Assembly (NCBI RefSeq): GCF_003056345.1
Contig: NZ_PYWB01000006.1
Location: 62,001-126,000, forward strand
DNA: 64,000 nt
Reading direction: 5' to 3'
Source of the DNA: Devosia submarina
Lineage (GTDB): Bacteria > Pseudomonadota > Alphaproteobacteria > Rhizobiales > Devosiaceae
Each line of letters opens with the position of its first letter. The first letter of the stretch is position 1. The position numbers and the translations under genes were made by a program. Of the stretch, positions 26,288 to 37,307 are shown piece after piece. A model generated the notes under the pieces. The model was given only the letters and a program-made list of their open reading frames with translations. It was not told where the DNA came from and ran no database searches.

Positions 26288-26861
26288 CCTTGCCTGAGGC
26301 AAGGAGTTTGAGCGCCTCGGGATAGATGCGGTGTTCCTCGACCAGGATACGCGCGGCCAGGGTGTCGGGCGTATCTCCGGACAAGATGGGCACTTCGGCC
26401 TGGAGAATCGCGGCGCCTTCGTCGAGCCCGGGGGTGACGAAATGAACGGTGCAGCCGGATTTGGTGGCGCCGTCGGCAAGGGCGCGCTCATGGGTGTTGA
26501 GGCCGCGATAAAGCGGCAGGAGCGAGGGATGGATGTTGATCATCCGCCCGGCCCAGCGGTCGACGAAATCCTCGCCCAGGACGCGCATGAAGCCAGCGAG
26601 ACAGATGAGGTCCACGTCCCAGCTTTCGAGAATCTGCGTCATGACATCTTCGAACATGTCGCGGCTGGGGAATTTGCTTTGCGCCAGAGACGCGGTGGCG
26701 ATGCCTTCGGCGGCGGCCACGGCGAGGCCGGGCGCGGCGGCGCGGTTGGACAGGACGCCGACGATTTCGGCAGGGTAGTCCGGTGCCCTGGTAGCCTCGA
26801 TCAGGGCCGACATGTTGGAGCCGCGGCCCGAGATCAGGATGGCGACGCGCTTGCGGTTCAC
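26268..26861 (-). CDS. purN: Phosphoribosylglycinamide formyltransferase
   Basis: This 197-residue enzyme uses 10-formyltetrahydrofolate to formylate GAR, the third step of purine synthesis. The substrate loop [10 protein letters not shown] is near the N-terminus. The catalytic triad is in INIHPSLLP (N and H) and TPGLDEGAA (D). The start is a GTG that overlaps the purM stop in a GTGA junction, which indicates translational coupling. The longer frame extending upstream to 27011 is a purM shadow. Confidence 0.95.
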   Translation of the reverse strand: MNRKRVAILISGRGSNMSALIEATRAPDYPAEIVGVLSNRAAAPGLAVAAAEGIATASLAQSKFPSRDMFEDVMTQILESWDVDLICLAGFMRVLGEDFVDRWAGRMINIHPSLLPLYRGLNTHERALADGATKSGCTVHFVTPGLDEGAAILQAEVPILSGDTPDTLAARILVEEHRIYPEALKLLASGKVTAMPQ

Positions 26862-27934
26862 AGCGCGAGCTTGCCCTGGAAGGTCACGGCTTCGCCAGTG
26901 CGTGGGGAAAGGTGGCCCACTATAGCGGCGGTTTCGCCCATATCGGTCAGGTGTGCGATGAGGCGATCGGCGTCGAGCGGCGAGACGGCTACCAGCATGC
27001 CGACGCCGCAATTGAAGGTGCGCAGCATTTCGCGCTCATCCATGCCGCCGGTTCGGCTGAGCCAGCCGAAGACTGCTGGCGGGGTGATCGCCGAAAGATC
27101 GACATGCGCTGCGAGGTGATCAGGCAGAACGCGGGGGATGTTGTCGATGAAGCCGCCGCCAGTGATGTGGGCCAGCGCCTTGATGCCGATGCCGGCCTTA
27201 AGGGCTGACAGAAGCGACTTGACGTAGATGCGGGTGGGGGTGAGGAGGGCTTCAGCGAGGGTCTGCCCGGGGGCAAAGGGCGCGGGCTCGGACCAAGGGA
27301 GCTCCGAGAGCTCGACGATCTTGCGGACCAGCGAATAGCCATTGGAATGAACGCCCGAGGAGGCGAGCGCGACCAGGGTGTCGCCTTCGGCGATCAGGGG
27401 GCTGGGCAGGAGCGTGCCGCGTTCAGCGGCGCCTACGGCAAAGCCTGCGAGATCGTAGTCATTGCCGTGGTACATGCCGGGCATTTCAGCGGTTTCGCCG
27501 CCGACCAGGGCGCAGCCGGCGAGGCGACAGCCTTCGGCTATGCCGTTGACGATGGCCGTGCCCTGCGCCACGTCGAGCTTGCCGGTGGCAAAGTAATCCA
27601 AGAAAAAGAGCGGCTCGGCGCCCTGCACGATGATGTCGTTGACGCACATGGCGACCAGGTCCTGGCCGATGGTGTCGTGATTGCCCGTGTCGATGGCAAT
27701 CTTGAGCTTGGTGCCGACGCCGTCGTTGGCAGCGACAAGGACGGGGTCCACGAAGCCTGCGGCTCTGAGATCGAAAAGGCCGCCAAAGCCGCCGATCTCG
27801 CCATCGGCGCCGGGGCGGCGCGTGGAACGAACGGCGGGCTTGATCGCTTCAACCAGCGCGTTGCCGGCATCGATATCGACGCCTGCCTGCTTGTATGAAA
27901 GACCGTTTGGTGTCGGGTTTTGCGGATCAGACAT
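26858..27934 (-). CDS. purM: Phosphoribosylformylglycinamidine cyclo-ligase
   Basis: This 358-residue AIR synthetase catalyses ATP-dependent ring closure in purine synthesis. Recognisable are [13 protein letters not shown] near the N-terminus, the [11 protein letters not shown] substrate loop, [30 protein letters not shown] and [14 protein letters not shown]. The start is the ATG at 27934 with GAGG upstream. The gene forms a two-gene purMN unit, transcribed away from the AI-2E transporter gene. Confidence 0.96.
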   Translation of the reverse strand: MSDPQNPTPNGLSYKQAGVDIDAGNALVEAIKPAVRSTRRPGADGEIGGFGGLFDLRAAGFVDPVLVAANDGVGTKLKIAIDTGNHDTIGQDLVAMCVNDIIVQGAEPLFFLDYFATGKLDVAQGTAIVNGIAEGCRLAGCALVGGETAEMPGMYHGNDYDLAGFAVGAAERGTLLPSPLIAEGDTLVALASSGVHSNGYSLVRKIVELSELPWSEPAPFAPGQTLAEALLTPTRIYVKSLLSALKAGIGIKALAHITGGGFIDNIPRVLPDHLAAHVDLSAITPPAVFGWLSRTGGMDEREMLRTFNCGVGMLVAVSPLDADRLIAHLTDMGETAAIVGHLSPRTGEAVTFQGKLAL

Positions 27935-28018
27935 GTGCCTCGGACCAGAACGGGGAAAGAGTGCGCAAAGCCTGTGGCACGGAGACTGCGCGATTGCCAA
28001 TTCCCCAGCCAAAAGCTA

Positions 28019-28039
28019 GGACCAAAGATGTATTGGTCC
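28019..28039. promoter_or_regulatory. Inverted repeat in the purM / AI-2E divergent gap
   Basis: GGACCAA (28019-28025) and TTGGTCC (28033-28039) are perfect arms with a seven-base spacer. The position, midway between two divergent genes, suggests an operator, but I cannot link it to a known regulator. Confidence 0.3.
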
Positions 28040-28091
28040 CCAGCGGCCTGATAGCTTTTCAACCATCCCGACGCAAGGGCCGCTCGGCACC

Positions 28092-29183
28092 ATGACACTT
28101 CGAAATCACGTCCTGATCTGGATTGCGTTCCTTGTCGTGCTGGTGCTGCTGCTTTGGTTGTTCCGCGGCATCCTCCTGCCGTTCGTGGTCGGCGCGGCTT
28201 TGGCCTATCTGCTGAACCCGCTGGTCAACCAATTGCAGAAATGGGGATTCAACCGGGCGCTGGCGACCAGTGTGGTGCTGCTTAGCGCCACAGCGATTGT
28301 GGTGAGCCTGTTTGTGATGCTGCTACCGATGATCGGGCAGCAGATCATCGGGTTGATCCAGCGCTTGCCGGGCTATGTCACGGATCTGCAGGAATTGGTG
28401 GCGCGCTGGTCGCCCGAGATCAATGAATGGCTGGGGCCGGAGCGGGCGGCGCAGGTGCAGGCGTCGATCTCCGATCTGGCGCGGCAAGCGCTGGTGTTTA
28501 TTGCCACGCTGCCGGCTGAGCTGGTCAATATCGGGCTCACCGGCGTCAGCGTCATCGGCTTTACCGTGCTGACGCCGGTGGTGGCGTTTTACCTGCTGCT
28601 TGATTGGGAAGGCATGATCCGGGGTCTGCAGGATTTGCTGCCGCGGGAAACCAAGGGGGAAATCAACGGCATCCTTGGGGATATCGATGATTCCATGGCC
28701 GGTGTGATCCGGGGGCAGGGCGGTGTTCTGCTGATCGACGCGGCCTATTATGCGACGGCGCTCAGCCTGTTGGGGCTCAATTTCGGACTGGCCGTGGGCA
28801 TCATTGCGGGGCTTTTGAGCTTTGTGCCGTTCGTGGGTGCGGTGGTGGGCTTTGGGCTCTCGATCGCGATTGCCCTGGTGCAGTTCTGGCCCAATTACTG
28901 GATGGTGGTCGCAGTGGCGGCCGTGTTCCTTGTTTGGCAGTTCATCGAGGGCAATATTCTTTACCCCAAGCTTGTGGGCGGCAGCATCAACATCAATCCG
29001 GTGTGGCTGATGTTTGCGCTTTTGGCGTTTGGCGCGCTGTTCGGGTTTGTTGGGCTGCTGCTGGCCGTGCCGCTCGCTGCAATCGTTGGCGTGCTGGTGC
29101 GGTATGGCGTAAAGAAATACAAGCAGAGTGCCCTCTACAAGGGACATAGTAATGGCTCCGACGGTGACGCCAACAGTGTCTGA
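28092..29183 (+). CDS. AI-2E (PerM) family transporter
   Basis: This 363-residue inner-membrane protein has eight or so hydrophobic helices in the AI-2E/PerM pattern: an N-terminal pair around residues 8-40, one at 60-80, a soluble middle segment, and four to five closely spaced helices after residue 150. The family was named for autoinducer-2 export, but many members act on other substrates. It is the first gene of a plus-strand run and overlaps hdaA by 32 bases, an arrangement that is conserved in alphaproteobacteria. Confidence 0.9.
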   Translation: MTLRNHVLIWIAFLVVLVLLLWLFRGILLPFVVGAALAYLLNPLVNQLQKWGFNRALATSVVLLSATAIVVSLFVMLLPMIGQQIIGLIQRLPGYVTDLQELVARWSPEINEWLGPERAAQVQASISDLARQALVFIATLPAELVNIGLTGVSVIGFTVLTPVVAFYLLLDWEGMIRGLQDLLPRETKGEINGILGDIDDSMAGVIRGQGGVLLIDAAYYATALSLLGLNFGLAVGIIAGLLSFVPFVGAVVGFGLSIAIALVQFWPNYWMVVAVAAVFLVWQFIEGNILYPKLVGGSININPVWLMFALLAFGALFGFVGLLLAVPLAAIVGVLVRYGVKKYKQSALYKGHSNGSDGDANSV

Positions 29184-29898
29184 TCGTGCTGCGCAGCTTG
29201 TTTTCGAGCTGGGGCATACGCCGGCCCAGGGCGAGGCGGACTTTCTGGTGGGCGAAGGCAACCGGCTGGCCCATAGCCGGATCATGGCGTTTCCCCATTG
29301 GCCCGACCCCGTGACGCTGCTGAGCGGGCCGCCCAAATCGGGGAAGTCGCATTTGGCGCGGATCTTTGCAGATCGGAGCGGCGCCGTTTTTGCGGGGCTT
29401 GGTGATCTGGAGGCGCTGGCCACGCAAGGGGGCAATCGGCCCCTTATCGTGGAGGATGCGGATCGCGCCGGCTATGATGAGGCGGGGCTGTTTCATCTCC
29501 TCAACCAATCCATGCGCGATGGACGCCCCCTGCTGCTGACGGCGCGCGAGGATGTGGGGCAATGGCCACTGGCAACGGCCGATGTGCGCTCTCGCGTGCG
29601 CCGGGCGACGGCCTTTACGCTCGAGATCAGCGATGACATCCAGTTGTCACAGATGTTCGTGAAATTGTTCACCGATCGCCAGATCAAGGTTGATCCCAAA
29701 ATCATTGCCTATCTGGTGGCCCGCATGGAGCGGTCCGCAGAAGAGGTCGTGATTCTGGCTGACGTGATGGATAGGCTGGCAATGGCTCGTGGGAGCGCGA
29801 TAAATCGCCGGATCGCGGCCGAAGCGCTCGATTTGCGGCGCGCGGAACGGGGCGAGGCGAGCGCGGAAGAGGATTGGGACACAGAAGACGATGAATGA
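29152..29898 (+). CDS. hdaA: DnaA-related regulator HdaA
   Basis: HdaA is a short AAA+ relative of DnaA that works with the sliding clamp to inactivate DnaA-ATP after initiation. The 248-residue product has a P-loop ([11 protein letters not shown], about residues 57-67), a Walker B-like LIVEDAD and a C-terminal helical lid, but no DNA-binding domain. An N-terminal clamp-binding motif is plausible in the [10 protein letters not shown] segment but not certain. The start is the ATG at 29152 with AAGGGA upstream, inside the end of the transporter gene. It overlaps ppk by eight bases. Confidence 0.88.
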   Translation: MAPTVTPTVSDRAAQLVFELGHTPAQGEADFLVGEGNRLAHSRIMAFPHWPDPVTLLSGPPKSGKSHLARIFADRSGAVFAGLGDLEALATQGGNRPLIVEDADRAGYDEAGLFHLLNQSMRDGRPLLLTAREDVGQWPLATADVRSRVRRATAFTLEISDDIQLSQMFVKLFTDRQIKVDPKIIAYLVARMERSAEEVVILADVMDRLAMARGSAINRRIAAEALDLRRAERGEASAEEDWDTEDDE

Positions 29899-32056
29899 AA
29901 TCAGCGAATTCGTTGAAGCCGAAGCGTCCCATGCCGATATCGAGGCGCTGCGCAGGAGCCCGGCCCGGTTTGTGAACCGCGAGGTAAGCTGGCTGCAGTT
30001 CAACATGCGCGTGCTGGAGGAAGCGGGCAACCAGAATCACCCGCTGCTCGAGCGGCTGCGGTTTGTGTCCATTTCGGCCAACAATCTCGATGAATTCTAC
30101 ATGGTACGCGTGGCAGGCCTGAAGGGGCAGGTGCGCGCAGGGCTCGCCAAGCAAAGTGCCGACGGGCTTTCACCGGCCGAGCAGCTCGACGAAATCGCGA
30201 CTCTTGCCCAGCATCTGCAGCTGGAGCAGCAGGATCACTGGAAAAACCTGCGCGAGGAATTGCTGGCGCAGAACGTGGTGATCCATGAGGCGAACGATCT
30301 CACCGCCGACCAGGTCGAATATCTGCAAAAGCTGTTCCGGGAAGAAATCTTTCCGGTGCTGACCCCGATTGCGGTCGATCCAGCGCATCCGTTTCCGTTT
30401 ATTCCTAATCTGGGGCTGGCGCTGGCCTTTGAGCTCAAGCGACCTGACAATGACATGCACCTGACGGCGCTGGTGCGTATTCCGGGCAATCTGGACCGTT
30501 TCATCAATCTGCCCAGCGGGTTGGTGTCCGATGGTCGCAGCGAAGTCGTGACCATCGACACGCTGGTGAAGCTGTTCTTTCACAAAATGTTCCCGGGGCA
30601 TCAGGTTGTGGGCTCTGGCGCGTTTCGGGTTATTCGCGACAGCGAAATCGAAATCGACGATGAGGCCGCCGACCTCGTGGTGGAATTCGAAACGGCCTTG
30701 CGGCAGCGCCGGCGCGGGCAGGTGATCCGGTTGGAAATCGAGAGCTCCATGCCGCGCGCGCTGCAGCGCACGATCGGGGAGCAACTCGGGGTGACCGAGG
30801 CCGATGTGTTCGAGGTGCAGGGTTTTCTGGGGCTCGCCGACGCGCGCAAAGTTTGTGACATCGAGCGGGCGGACCTGAAGTTCACGCCATACCATGCGCG
30901 GTTCCCCGAGCGCATTCGCGACTATAGCGGGGATAGTTTTGCGGCGATTCGCGCCAAGGACATTCTGGTGCACCATCCGTTCGAGAGCTTCGACGTGGTG
31001 GCGCAATTCCTGATGCAGGCTGCGCGTGACCCCGATGTGGTTGCGATCAAGCAGACGCTTTATCGCACGTCCTCGGACAGCCCCATCATCAAGGCGCTGG
31101 TGCTGGCGGCAGAGGCGGGCAAGTCGGTGACGTGCCTGGTGGAACTCAAGGCGCGTTTTGACGAAGAAGCCAATATCCGCTGGGCGCGCGATCTGGAGCG
31201 GGCCGGGGCGCAGGTGGTGTTCGGGTTTATCGAACTCAAGACGCATGCCAAGCTGAGCCAAGTGGTGCGGCGCGAAAAGGGCAAGCTCGTCAGCTATTGC
31301 CATATCGGAACGGGCAATTACCACCCGATCACTGCCAAGATTTATACCGATCTGAGTTACTTCACGATCGATCCGGCGATTACGCGAGACGTGGCGCGGG
31401 TGTTCAACTTCATCACTGGCTATGCGCGACCAACGGAGCTGGAGACTATTGCCGTGTCGCCGGTCAATCTGCGGCTGACGCTGCTGGACAATATCGCCGC
31501 CGAGATCGCACTGGCGCAGGCGGGCAAGCCCGCCAGTATCCTGCTCAAGATGAACTCGCTGGTGGATCCCCAGATTATCGATGCGCTTTATGATGCGAGC
31601 CAGGCCGGGGTGCAGGTCGATCTGATTGTTCGCGGCATATGCTGCCTGCGGCCTGGAATCCCGGGGTTCTCCAGCAATATCCGGGTGAAATCGGTGGTGG
31701 GCAGGTTCCTTGAACACAGCCGCATTTATTGCTTCGGTAACGGGGAGCCGATGCCGAGCCCACGGGCGAAAGTCTATATTTCCTCGGCGGATTTGATGGG
31801 TCGCAATCTCGATGGGCGCGTCGAGGTGATGGTGCCGATCCTCAATAACACGGTGCACAAGCAGATCCTGGATCGGATTCTGGTTGCCTATCTCAAAGAC
31901 AATCAGCAGAGCTGGGAAGTGCTGCCGGATGGCAGCTCACATCGCATGCGGGTTGCAGATGGGGAGGAACCCTTTAATGCGCACGACTATTTCATGACCA
32001 ATCCTTCGCTGTCCGGCCGTGGCAGCGCCGGCATGGTCGAGGGTGACGAGGCTTGA
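29891..32056 (+). CDS. ppk1: Polyphosphate kinase 1
   Basis: This 721-residue enzyme reversibly transfers the gamma phosphate of ATP to inorganic polyphosphate. The N-terminal part shows [17 protein letters not shown] and the [13 protein letters not shown] motif. Two phospholipase D-like C-terminal domains carry the histidines that are phosphorylated or assist (in [11 protein letters not shown] and [11 protein letters not shown]). The gene begins within hdaA and is followed after three bases by the exopolyphosphatase gene, so synthesis and breakdown of polyphosphate are encoded together. Confidence 0.96.
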   Translation: MNEISEFVEAEASHADIEALRRSPARFVNREVSWLQFNMRVLEEAGNQNHPLLERLRFVSISANNLDEFYMVRVAGLKGQVRAGLAKQSADGLSPAEQLDEIATLAQHLQLEQQDHWKNLREELLAQNVVIHEANDLTADQVEYLQKLFREEIFPVLTPIAVDPAHPFPFIPNLGLALAFELKRPDNDMHLTALVRIPGNLDRFINLPSGLVSDGRSEVVTIDTLVKLFFHKMFPGHQVVGSGAFRVIRDSEIEIDDEAADLVVEFETALRQRRRGQVIRLEIESSMPRALQRTIGEQLGVTEADVFEVQGFLGLADARKVCDIERADLKFTPYHARFPERIRDYSGDSFAAIRAKDILVHHPFESFDVVAQFLMQAARDPDVVAIKQTLYRTSSDSPIIKALVLAAEAGKSVTCLVELKARFDEEANIRWARDLERAGAQVVFGFIELKTHAKLSQVVRREKGKLVSYCHIGTGNYHPITAKIYTDLSYFTIDPAITRDVARVFNFITGYARPTELETIAVSPVNLRLTLLDNIAAEIALAQAGKPASILLKMNSLVDPQIIDALYDASQAGVQVDLIVRGICCLRPGIPGFSSNIRVKSVVGRFLEHSRIYCFGNGEPMPSPRAKVYISSADLMGRNLDGRVEVMVPILNNTVHKQILDRILVAYLKDNQQSWEVLPDGSSHRMRVADGEEPFNAHDYFMTNPSLSGRGSAGMVEGDEA

Positions 32057-32059
32057 GGC

Positions 32060-33595
32060 TTGAATCATTTCTGGGGCGTTGACGCCGATCCAACCGCGCA
32101 AGGGCGCATCAAGGGCGCCCAGCCGGTCGCAGTGCTCGATATCGGGTCGAACTCGGTGCGCCTTGTTGTCTATGAGCGCCATGCGCGGGCGCTGACGCCA
32201 CTTTACAACGAGAAATCCGCCTGTGCCCTGGGGCGCGGTGTTGGGCAGACAGGACGGCTGGCCGATGCCAATGTCGCCCAGGCGCTCAACGCCATAAAGC
32301 GCTTTGCCCTGGTTGCGCGCATGATGCGGGTGGGCAAGGTTTATGTGCTGGCAACGTCCGCCGTGCGTGATGCGGCCAATCGCGACGAGTTCGTGAGCGC
32401 CGTTGAGGCGCTGATGGACAATCCGGTGCAGGTGCTGAGCGGGGAAGAGGAAGCCCATTATGCAGCGCTGGGCGCCGTGGCGGGGATGCCCGACTTTGCC
32501 GGGGTTGTGGGCGATCTGGGCGGGGGAAGCCTCGAGCTTTCCACGATTTCGGAGGGCAAGGACACGGGCGGGCAATCGCACCAGCTTGGGGTTATTCGCC
32601 TGCAGGACGACAGCAATGGCTCGCCCAGCAAGGCTGCAAGCATAGTTCGCCATCGGCTGGAAAAATCGGGATTGGGCAAGGCAACAAAGGGCTTGTCCTT
32701 TGTGGCGGTGGGTGGAACCTGGCGTTCGCTCGCCAAGCTGCACCAGATCGTAAGTGATTATCCGCTCCACATGGTGCAGAACTATGTGGTTGACGCCGAC
32801 GAGATGATCGAGTTTTGCCACAAGATCATCAGCGCAGGATCGCTCAAGGGCTATGACGGTGCCGAGCATGTGAGTTCGTCAAGGCGTGAACTGGTGCCCT
32901 TCGGGGCCGCCGTGATGCAGGAATTGCTGAAGGCCGGGCATTTTGCCAATGTGGTGTTCTCGGCGCTTGGCGTGCGCGAAGGCTATCTTTATGGCAAGCT
33001 TGATCCGGATGAACAGCAGATCGATCCGCTGATCCAGGGTGCCGAAGAACTATCGGTGCTGCGCTCGCGCTCGCCGGCCCATGCGGACGATCTGGTGGAG
33101 TTTACCGCGCAGTTCCTGGCAGCGGCGGGGATAAGCGAAACAGCTGAGCAAACGCGGCTCCGGACGGTTGCGTGCCTGCTGGCGGATATTGGCTGGCGTG
33201 CGCATCCGGATTATCGCGGGCCGCAGAGCGTTGACGCGGTGGCCTATGGATCGCTCACCGGGGTGGATCATGCCGGCCGGGCCTTCCTCGCGCAGATCAT
33301 TGCCCTGCGGTATGACGGGCTCAAGAGCAAGGCCGCCAATGCGCTTGCAGGGCTGATGAAGGAGGACATGGGGCCGCGTGCGCGCCTGATCGGAGCGCTG
33401 TTCCGTGTCGCCTATCCCATGACGGCGGCAATGCCCGGCATTCTGCCGCGCATAATGTTCGAGGCCGAAGACAGCCGGCTAACGCTTGTTTTGCCGACAG
33501 ACCTCGAGTTTCTGGATGGCGAGCATTTGCGCGGACGGCTGGAGCAGTTCGGCAATGTCGCGGGGTTCAAGTCGACGGAAGTTCGGATCGGCTGA
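32060..33595 (+). CDS. ppx: Exopolyphosphatase (Ppx/GppA family)
   Basis: This 511-residue enzyme removes terminal phosphates from polyphosphate and may also act on pppGpp. The ASKHA fold is shown by LDIGSNSVRLVVYE, SGEEEAHYAALGA and VGDLGGGSLELS. A C-terminal HD-like helical domain follows. Translation probably starts at the TTG at 32060, three bases after the ppk stop. The gene ends one base before the convergent DUF1622 gene. Confidence 0.93.
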   Translation: MNHFWGVDADPTAQGRIKGAQPVAVLDIGSNSVRLVVYERHARALTPLYNEKSACALGRGVGQTGRLADANVAQALNAIKRFALVARMMRVGKVYVLATSAVRDAANRDEFVSAVEALMDNPVQVLSGEEEAHYAALGAVAGMPDFAGVVGDLGGGSLELSTISEGKDTGGQSHQLGVIRLQDDSNGSPSKAASIVRHRLEKSGLGKATKGLSFVAVGGTWRSLAKLHQIVSDYPLHMVQNYVVDADEMIEFCHKIISAGSLKGYDGAEHVSSSRRELVPFGAAVMQELLKAGHFANVVFSALGVREGYLYGKLDPDEQQIDPLIQGAEELSVLRSRSPAHADDLVEFTAQFLAAAGISETAEQTRLRTVACLLADIGWRAHPDYRGPQSVDAVAYGSLTGVDHAGRAFLAQIIALRYDGLKSKAANALAGLMKEDMGPRARLIGALFRVAYPMTAAMPGILPRIMFEAEDSRLTLVLPTDLEFLDGEHLRGRLEQFGNVAGFKSTEVRIG

Positions 33596-33596
33596 T

Positions 33597-33956
33597 CTAG
33601 TCGCGCTGCCCGCCCGATTGCCGATCCCGCTGCCACGGCCAGCGCCCGTCAATCTCGACCTCTAGCGAAAGGCTGAGGAAAGTGCGGATCAGTACGATGC
33701 CTGCCAGAATGGCAAGGCTGTCCAGGCTGGGCTCAATGGCAACGGTATTGATGATGTCGGCGGCGACGAGCAGTTCTAGTCCAAGAAGAATGGCTCGCCC
33801 GAGGGTGGATCGGAGCTGCCGGTAGGCGTCGCTCGCGCCGGTGTTTTGAAGATATCTGGCCAAGGCGAATATGGCGCCGATGACGATAATCAGGACGCCG
33901 AGGGCTTCAACGGCCTTGGTAATCACGTCAAGCGACGTGCTGAATACTTCGTTCAT
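33597..33956 (-). CDS. DUF1622 family membrane protein
   Basis: This 119-residue protein has three hydrophobic helices (about 17-35, 52-70 and 77-95), with LGRAILLGLELLVAADIINT between the first two loops and a charged, hydrophilic C-terminus. These features match DUF1622, a small inner-membrane family of unknown function. It is on the minus strand, converging on ppx and lying 62 bases upstream of rnd in the same direction but in the opposite order of an obvious operon. Confidence 0.88.
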   Translation of the reverse strand: MNEVFSTSLDVITKAVEALGVLIIVIGAIFALARYLQNTGASDAYRQLRSTLGRAILLGLELLVAADIINTVAIEPSLDSLAILAGIVLIRTFLSLSLEVEIDGRWPWQRDRQSGGQRD

Positions 33957-34018
33957 CGACTGCTCCCGTCCGGCAAGATCTGCTGCAGAACGAGAGGCGG
34001 CGATGGCCGTTCCGATTG

Positions 34019-35188
34019 TTACTCGGCCGGAACGGCATCCTTGACAGCAAATTCGACCACGCCCTTGCGGGTGGCAACAAGGCCGATGCGGCCGTGCTTG
34101 ATGTCGAGTGCCTTTTCCCCGAAGAGCTTGCGGCGCCAGCCCTTGAGGGCCGGAACATCAGCATCGTCGTCGAGCACCAGGGCGTCGATGTCGTCTGACG
34201 TTGCGATGATGCGGGCGGCGACGCCGTGTTGCTCGGCTACGGATTTGAGCAGGACGCGAAGGAGGTCACCGACGGCACCCTTGGGGGAGGGGCCGCGATA
34301 GCGCTCGGGCATGGTCGGTAGTTCCGCCTTGGTCAGGGCTTCGACTTCGCGCACCAAGGCCATGATCTCGGCTGCAGCCGAAGAGCGCCCAAAGCCACGG
34401 GGCACGGCGCGCAATTTTTCGAAGGCGTCGGGGGTGAGCGGGCGCTGCTGGGCGAGCTCGAACAGCACATCGTCCTTGAGGACCCGGCTGCGGGGTTGGT
34501 CAGTGTCCTGCGCGCGCTTTTCGCGCCAGGCGGCGAGTTTCTTGAGCGCTGCAAGGTCACGCGGACGGTTGATCTTCATCTTGAGCCGTTCCCAGGCCTG
34601 TTCGGGCTGGATCACATAGGTGTCGATGCTGCGCAGGATGCCGAGTTCATCCTCGACCCAGTCCCAACGCTTGGTGGCGTCAACCTGCTTGCGCAGTTCA
34701 CGATAGATATCGCGCAGATGAGTGACGTCGGCCAGCGCATAAAGGCGCTGCTTCTCGCTGAGCGGGCGAGCGGACCAATCGGTGAAGCGCGAGGATTTGT
34801 CGAGTTCCACACCCGCGATCGAGCGCACCAGATTGTCGTAGGAAATGCTGTCGCCAAATCCGCACACGCTGGCGGCGATCTGGGTATCGAAGATATTGAC
34901 GGGAACCTTGCCGCTGAGCTTGACGAATATTTCGATGTCCTGCCGGGCGGCATGGAACACCTTGGTCACCGCAGGGTCTGCCAGCAGCGCAAAAAACGGC
35001 GTAAGATCGATCCCATCGGCCAACGGGTCGATCAGCACGGCTTCATCGTCGGTTGCAGCCTGGATCAGGCACAGCTTGGGCCAGTAAGTGGTTTCGCGGA
35101 GGAACTCTGTATCGACCGTAACAAAATCAAATTGCTTTGCCCGCTCGCAAAACGCAGCAAGCACATTCGTGGCGAGTATAAGGTCCAT
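34019..35188 (-). CDS. rnd: Ribonuclease D
   Basis: This 389-residue DEDD-family 3'-5' exoribonuclease takes part in tRNA 3' trimming. The Exo I motif is in VTVDTEFLRETTYWP, Exo II is around HAARQDIEIF, and Exo III in YALADVTHLRDIY has the tyrosine of the DEDDy subgroup. An HRDC domain lies at about residues 200-290. The start at 35188 (MDLILATN) is preferred over the longer frame to 35383, which would cross the aspS promoter. The gene is divergent from aspS. Confidence 0.95.
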   Translation of the reverse strand: MDLILATNVLAAFCERAKQFDFVTVDTEFLRETTYWPKLCLIQAATDDEAVLIDPLADGIDLTPFFALLADPAVTKVFHAARQDIEIFVKLSGKVPVNIFDTQIAASVCGFGDSISYDNLVRSIAGVELDKSSRFTDWSARPLSEKQRLYALADVTHLRDIYRELRKQVDATKRWDWVEDELGILRSIDTYVIQPEQAWERLKMKINRPRDLAALKKLAAWREKRAQDTDQPRSRVLKDDVLFELAQQRPLTPDAFEKLRAVPRGFGRSSAAAEIMALVREVEALTKAELPTMPERYRGPSPKGAVGDLLRVLLKSVAEQHGVAARIIATSDDIDALVLDDDADVPALKGWRRKLFGEKALDIKHGRIGLVATRKGVVEFAVKDAVPAE

Positions 35189-35373
35189 ACCAAAGTCCGT
35201 CTTAAATTCGTCAATATCGTTACTAGCAGGTGAACTCTTCTCACTCCAGAAGCGATTTGCCTGAACTGGAACAGGGTTAGCGCGCATAGCTCCGTAGCCC
35301 GCTCCCGCTTGACAAGTGAGGTGTCCCATGCGCTTTTCCGGCCCGAGAATCCGCCCTTTTCGAGAGCTTTGCC

Positions 35374-37164
35374 ATGACGACACACCGCTACCGTTCGCAC
35401 AATTGCGGAGCTCTCACGGCTGATAATGCTGGCGAAACAGTGCGCCTGAGCGGGTGGGTGCACCGTATCCGCGACCATGGCGGGCTGCTGTTTATCGATC
35501 TGCGCGATCATTACGGGATTACCCAGGCTGTTGTGGACCCCGATTCCCCGGCTTTTGCCGAAGTGGAAAAGGTGCGCTCCGAGTGGGTTATCCGCATCGA
35601 TGGCGAGGTGAAGCTGCGCAATGCGGCGGCGGTGAACCCGAACCTGCCGACTGGCACGGTGGAAGTGTTTATCCGTGAGCTCGAAGTGCTTTCGGCGGCC
35701 AAGGAATTGCCGCTGCCAGTGTTTGGGGATCAGGAATATCCCGAGGACGTGCGCCTGCGCTATCGATTCCTCGATCTACGCCGCGAGAAGCTGCACGCCA
35801 ACATCGTCAAGCGCACCAAGATCATCGCGGCGATGCGCGCAGGGATGACCGAGCAGGGGTTTGCCGAATATTCGACGCCGATCCTGACGGCTTCTTCTCC
35901 TGAAGGGGCGCGCGACTTCCTCGTGCCCAGCCGCATTCACCCCGGCAAGTTCTTTGCGCTGCCGCAGGCACCGCAGCAATACAAGCAATTGCTGATGGTG
36001 GCAGGGTTCGACCGATACTTCCAGATCGCGCCGTGCTTCCGCGACGAAGACCCGCGTGCCGATCGCCTTCCTGGCGAGTTCTATCAGCTCGACCTCGAAA
36101 TGAGCTTTGTGACGCAGGAAGACGTCTGGAACACGATGACGCCGGTCATCACCGATATTTTCGAGCAGTTCGCCGAGGGCAAGCGCGTGACCAAGGACTG
36201 GCCGCGCATTCCCTATGACACGGCTATCCGCAAATATGGCTCGGACAAGCCCGACCTGCGCAACCCAATCGAAATGCAGGCGGTGACCGAGCATTTCGCG
36301 GGTTCGGGGTTCAAGGTTTTCGCCAACCAGATCGAGGCCGACCCCAAGGTAGAAGTCTGGGCCATTCCGGCCAAGAACAAGGCGGGCGCTGACCCTATCG
36401 GGCGCGCATTCTGTGATCGCATGAACGCCTGGGCGCAGGGCGAAGGCCAGCCGGGTCTGGGCTATATCTTCTTCAAGGACGGGCAGGGCTCCGGGCCGAT
36501 CGCCAAGAACATCGGCGAGGAACGCACGGCTGCGCTCAAGGCGCAGCTGGGCCTGGGCGATGGCGATGCGGTGTTCTTTGTCGCGGGGCGGCCGGACAAG
36601 TTCTACAAGTTTGCCGGGGACGCCCGCACCAAGGTTGGGACCGATCTTGGCGTAGTCGATACCGAGCAGTTCGCGCTCTGCTGGATCGTGGACTTCCCGT
36701 TCTATGAATGGAGCGAAGAGGAAAAGCGGATCGACTTTGCGCACAATCCCTTCTCCATGCCGCAGGGCGGGATCGATGCACTCAACGGTCAGGACCCTCT
36801 GACCATCAAGGCGTATCAGTATGATGCGGTTTGCAACGGCTACGAGATTGCTTCGGGATCGATCCGTAACCAGCTGCCGGAAACCATGGTTCGCGCGTTT
36901 GAGCTGACGGGCAAGAGCCGCGAAGAAGTGGAAGAACAGTTCGGCGGGCTGTACCGGGCGTTCCAGTTTGGTGCGCCGCCGCATGGCGGGGCGGCATTCG
37001 GTGTCGATCGCATCGTAATGCTGCTGTGCGGCGTGCAGAATCTGCGCGAGATCACGGCCTTCCCGATGAACCAGCAAGCCGAAGACCTCCTGATGGGTGC
37101 GCCAAGCCTTGCGGCACCCAAGCAATTGCGGGAGCTGGGCATCCGGCTCAATCCGCAGAGCTGA
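35374..37164 (+). CDS. aspS: Aspartyl-tRNA synthetase (bacterial type)
   Basis: This 596-residue class II synthetase charges tRNA-Asp. It starts [20 protein letters not shown], has an OB-fold anticodon domain with [17 protein letters not shown], motif 2 around [19 protein letters not shown], a GAD insertion domain and motif 3 with [15 protein letters not shown]. In bacteria that also use GatCAB such enzymes can be non-discriminating; that cannot be judged here. A terminator-like hairpin follows directly. Confidence 0.96.
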   Translation: MTTHRYRSHNCGALTADNAGETVRLSGWVHRIRDHGGLLFIDLRDHYGITQAVVDPDSPAFAEVEKVRSEWVIRIDGEVKLRNAAAVNPNLPTGTVEVFIRELEVLSAAKELPLPVFGDQEYPEDVRLRYRFLDLRREKLHANIVKRTKIIAAMRAGMTEQGFAEYSTPILTASSPEGARDFLVPSRIHPGKFFALPQAPQQYKQLLMVAGFDRYFQIAPCFRDEDPRADRLPGEFYQLDLEMSFVTQEDVWNTMTPVITDIFEQFAEGKRVTKDWPRIPYDTAIRKYGSDKPDLRNPIEMQAVTEHFAGSGFKVFANQIEADPKVEVWAIPAKNKAGADPIGRAFCDRMNAWAQGEGQPGLGYIFFKDGQGSGPIAKNIGEERTAALKAQLGLGDGDAVFFVAGRPDKFYKFAGDARTKVGTDLGVVDTEQFALCWIVDFPFYEWSEEEKRIDFAHNPFSMPQGGIDALNGQDPLTIKAYQYDAVCNGYEIASGSIRNQLPETMVRAFELTGKSREEVEEQFGGLYRAFQFGAPPHGGAAFGVDRIVMLLCGVQNLREITAFPMNQQAEDLLMGAPSLAAPKQLRELGIRLNPQS

Positions 37165-37190
37165 AAAGTTCCGCAGAACCGGTATTGAAT

Positions 37191-37224
37191 AGGGGCGGGC
37201 ACTGGGTGCCTGCCTCTTTCGTTT
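37191..37224 (+). terminator. Probable terminator after aspS
   Basis: AGGGGCGGGCA and TGCCTGCCTCT form an 11-pair stem with two G-T pairs and a five-base loop, followed by TTCGTTT. It lies 27 bases after the aspS stop. Confidence 0.6.
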
Positions 37225-37232
37225 GCGCTGGG

Positions 37233-37257
37233 TTAAACAACGTTAATGGTGCGTTAA
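37233..37257 (+). promoter_or_regulatory. CtrA-type binding site upstream of the EAL gene
   Basis: TTAA(N7)TTAA, the full CtrA consensus, is at 37243-37257 with TGGTGCG as spacer. A third TTAA at 37233-37236 lies ten bases upstream of the first, one helical turn. The site is 51 bases before the TTG start of the EAL domain gene and is the clearest match that I found in the window. Confidence 0.55.
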
Positions 37258-37307
37258 AGGCTGGTTGGTAGCCATGGAGCTCTGAAGCAGCCGTTTGGAT
37301 TCGTCCA

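Noticed and set aside
30170..31858. Long antisense ORF (562 codons) opposite ppk
   Set aside because: It mirrors the codon pattern of ppk, has no ribosome site or family match, and is a GC-bias shadow.
35307..35335. TTGACA upstream of aspS as a promoter
   Set aside because: The -35 is perfect but the bases 17-18 positions downstream (GCTTTT/CTTTTC) are not a credible -10.
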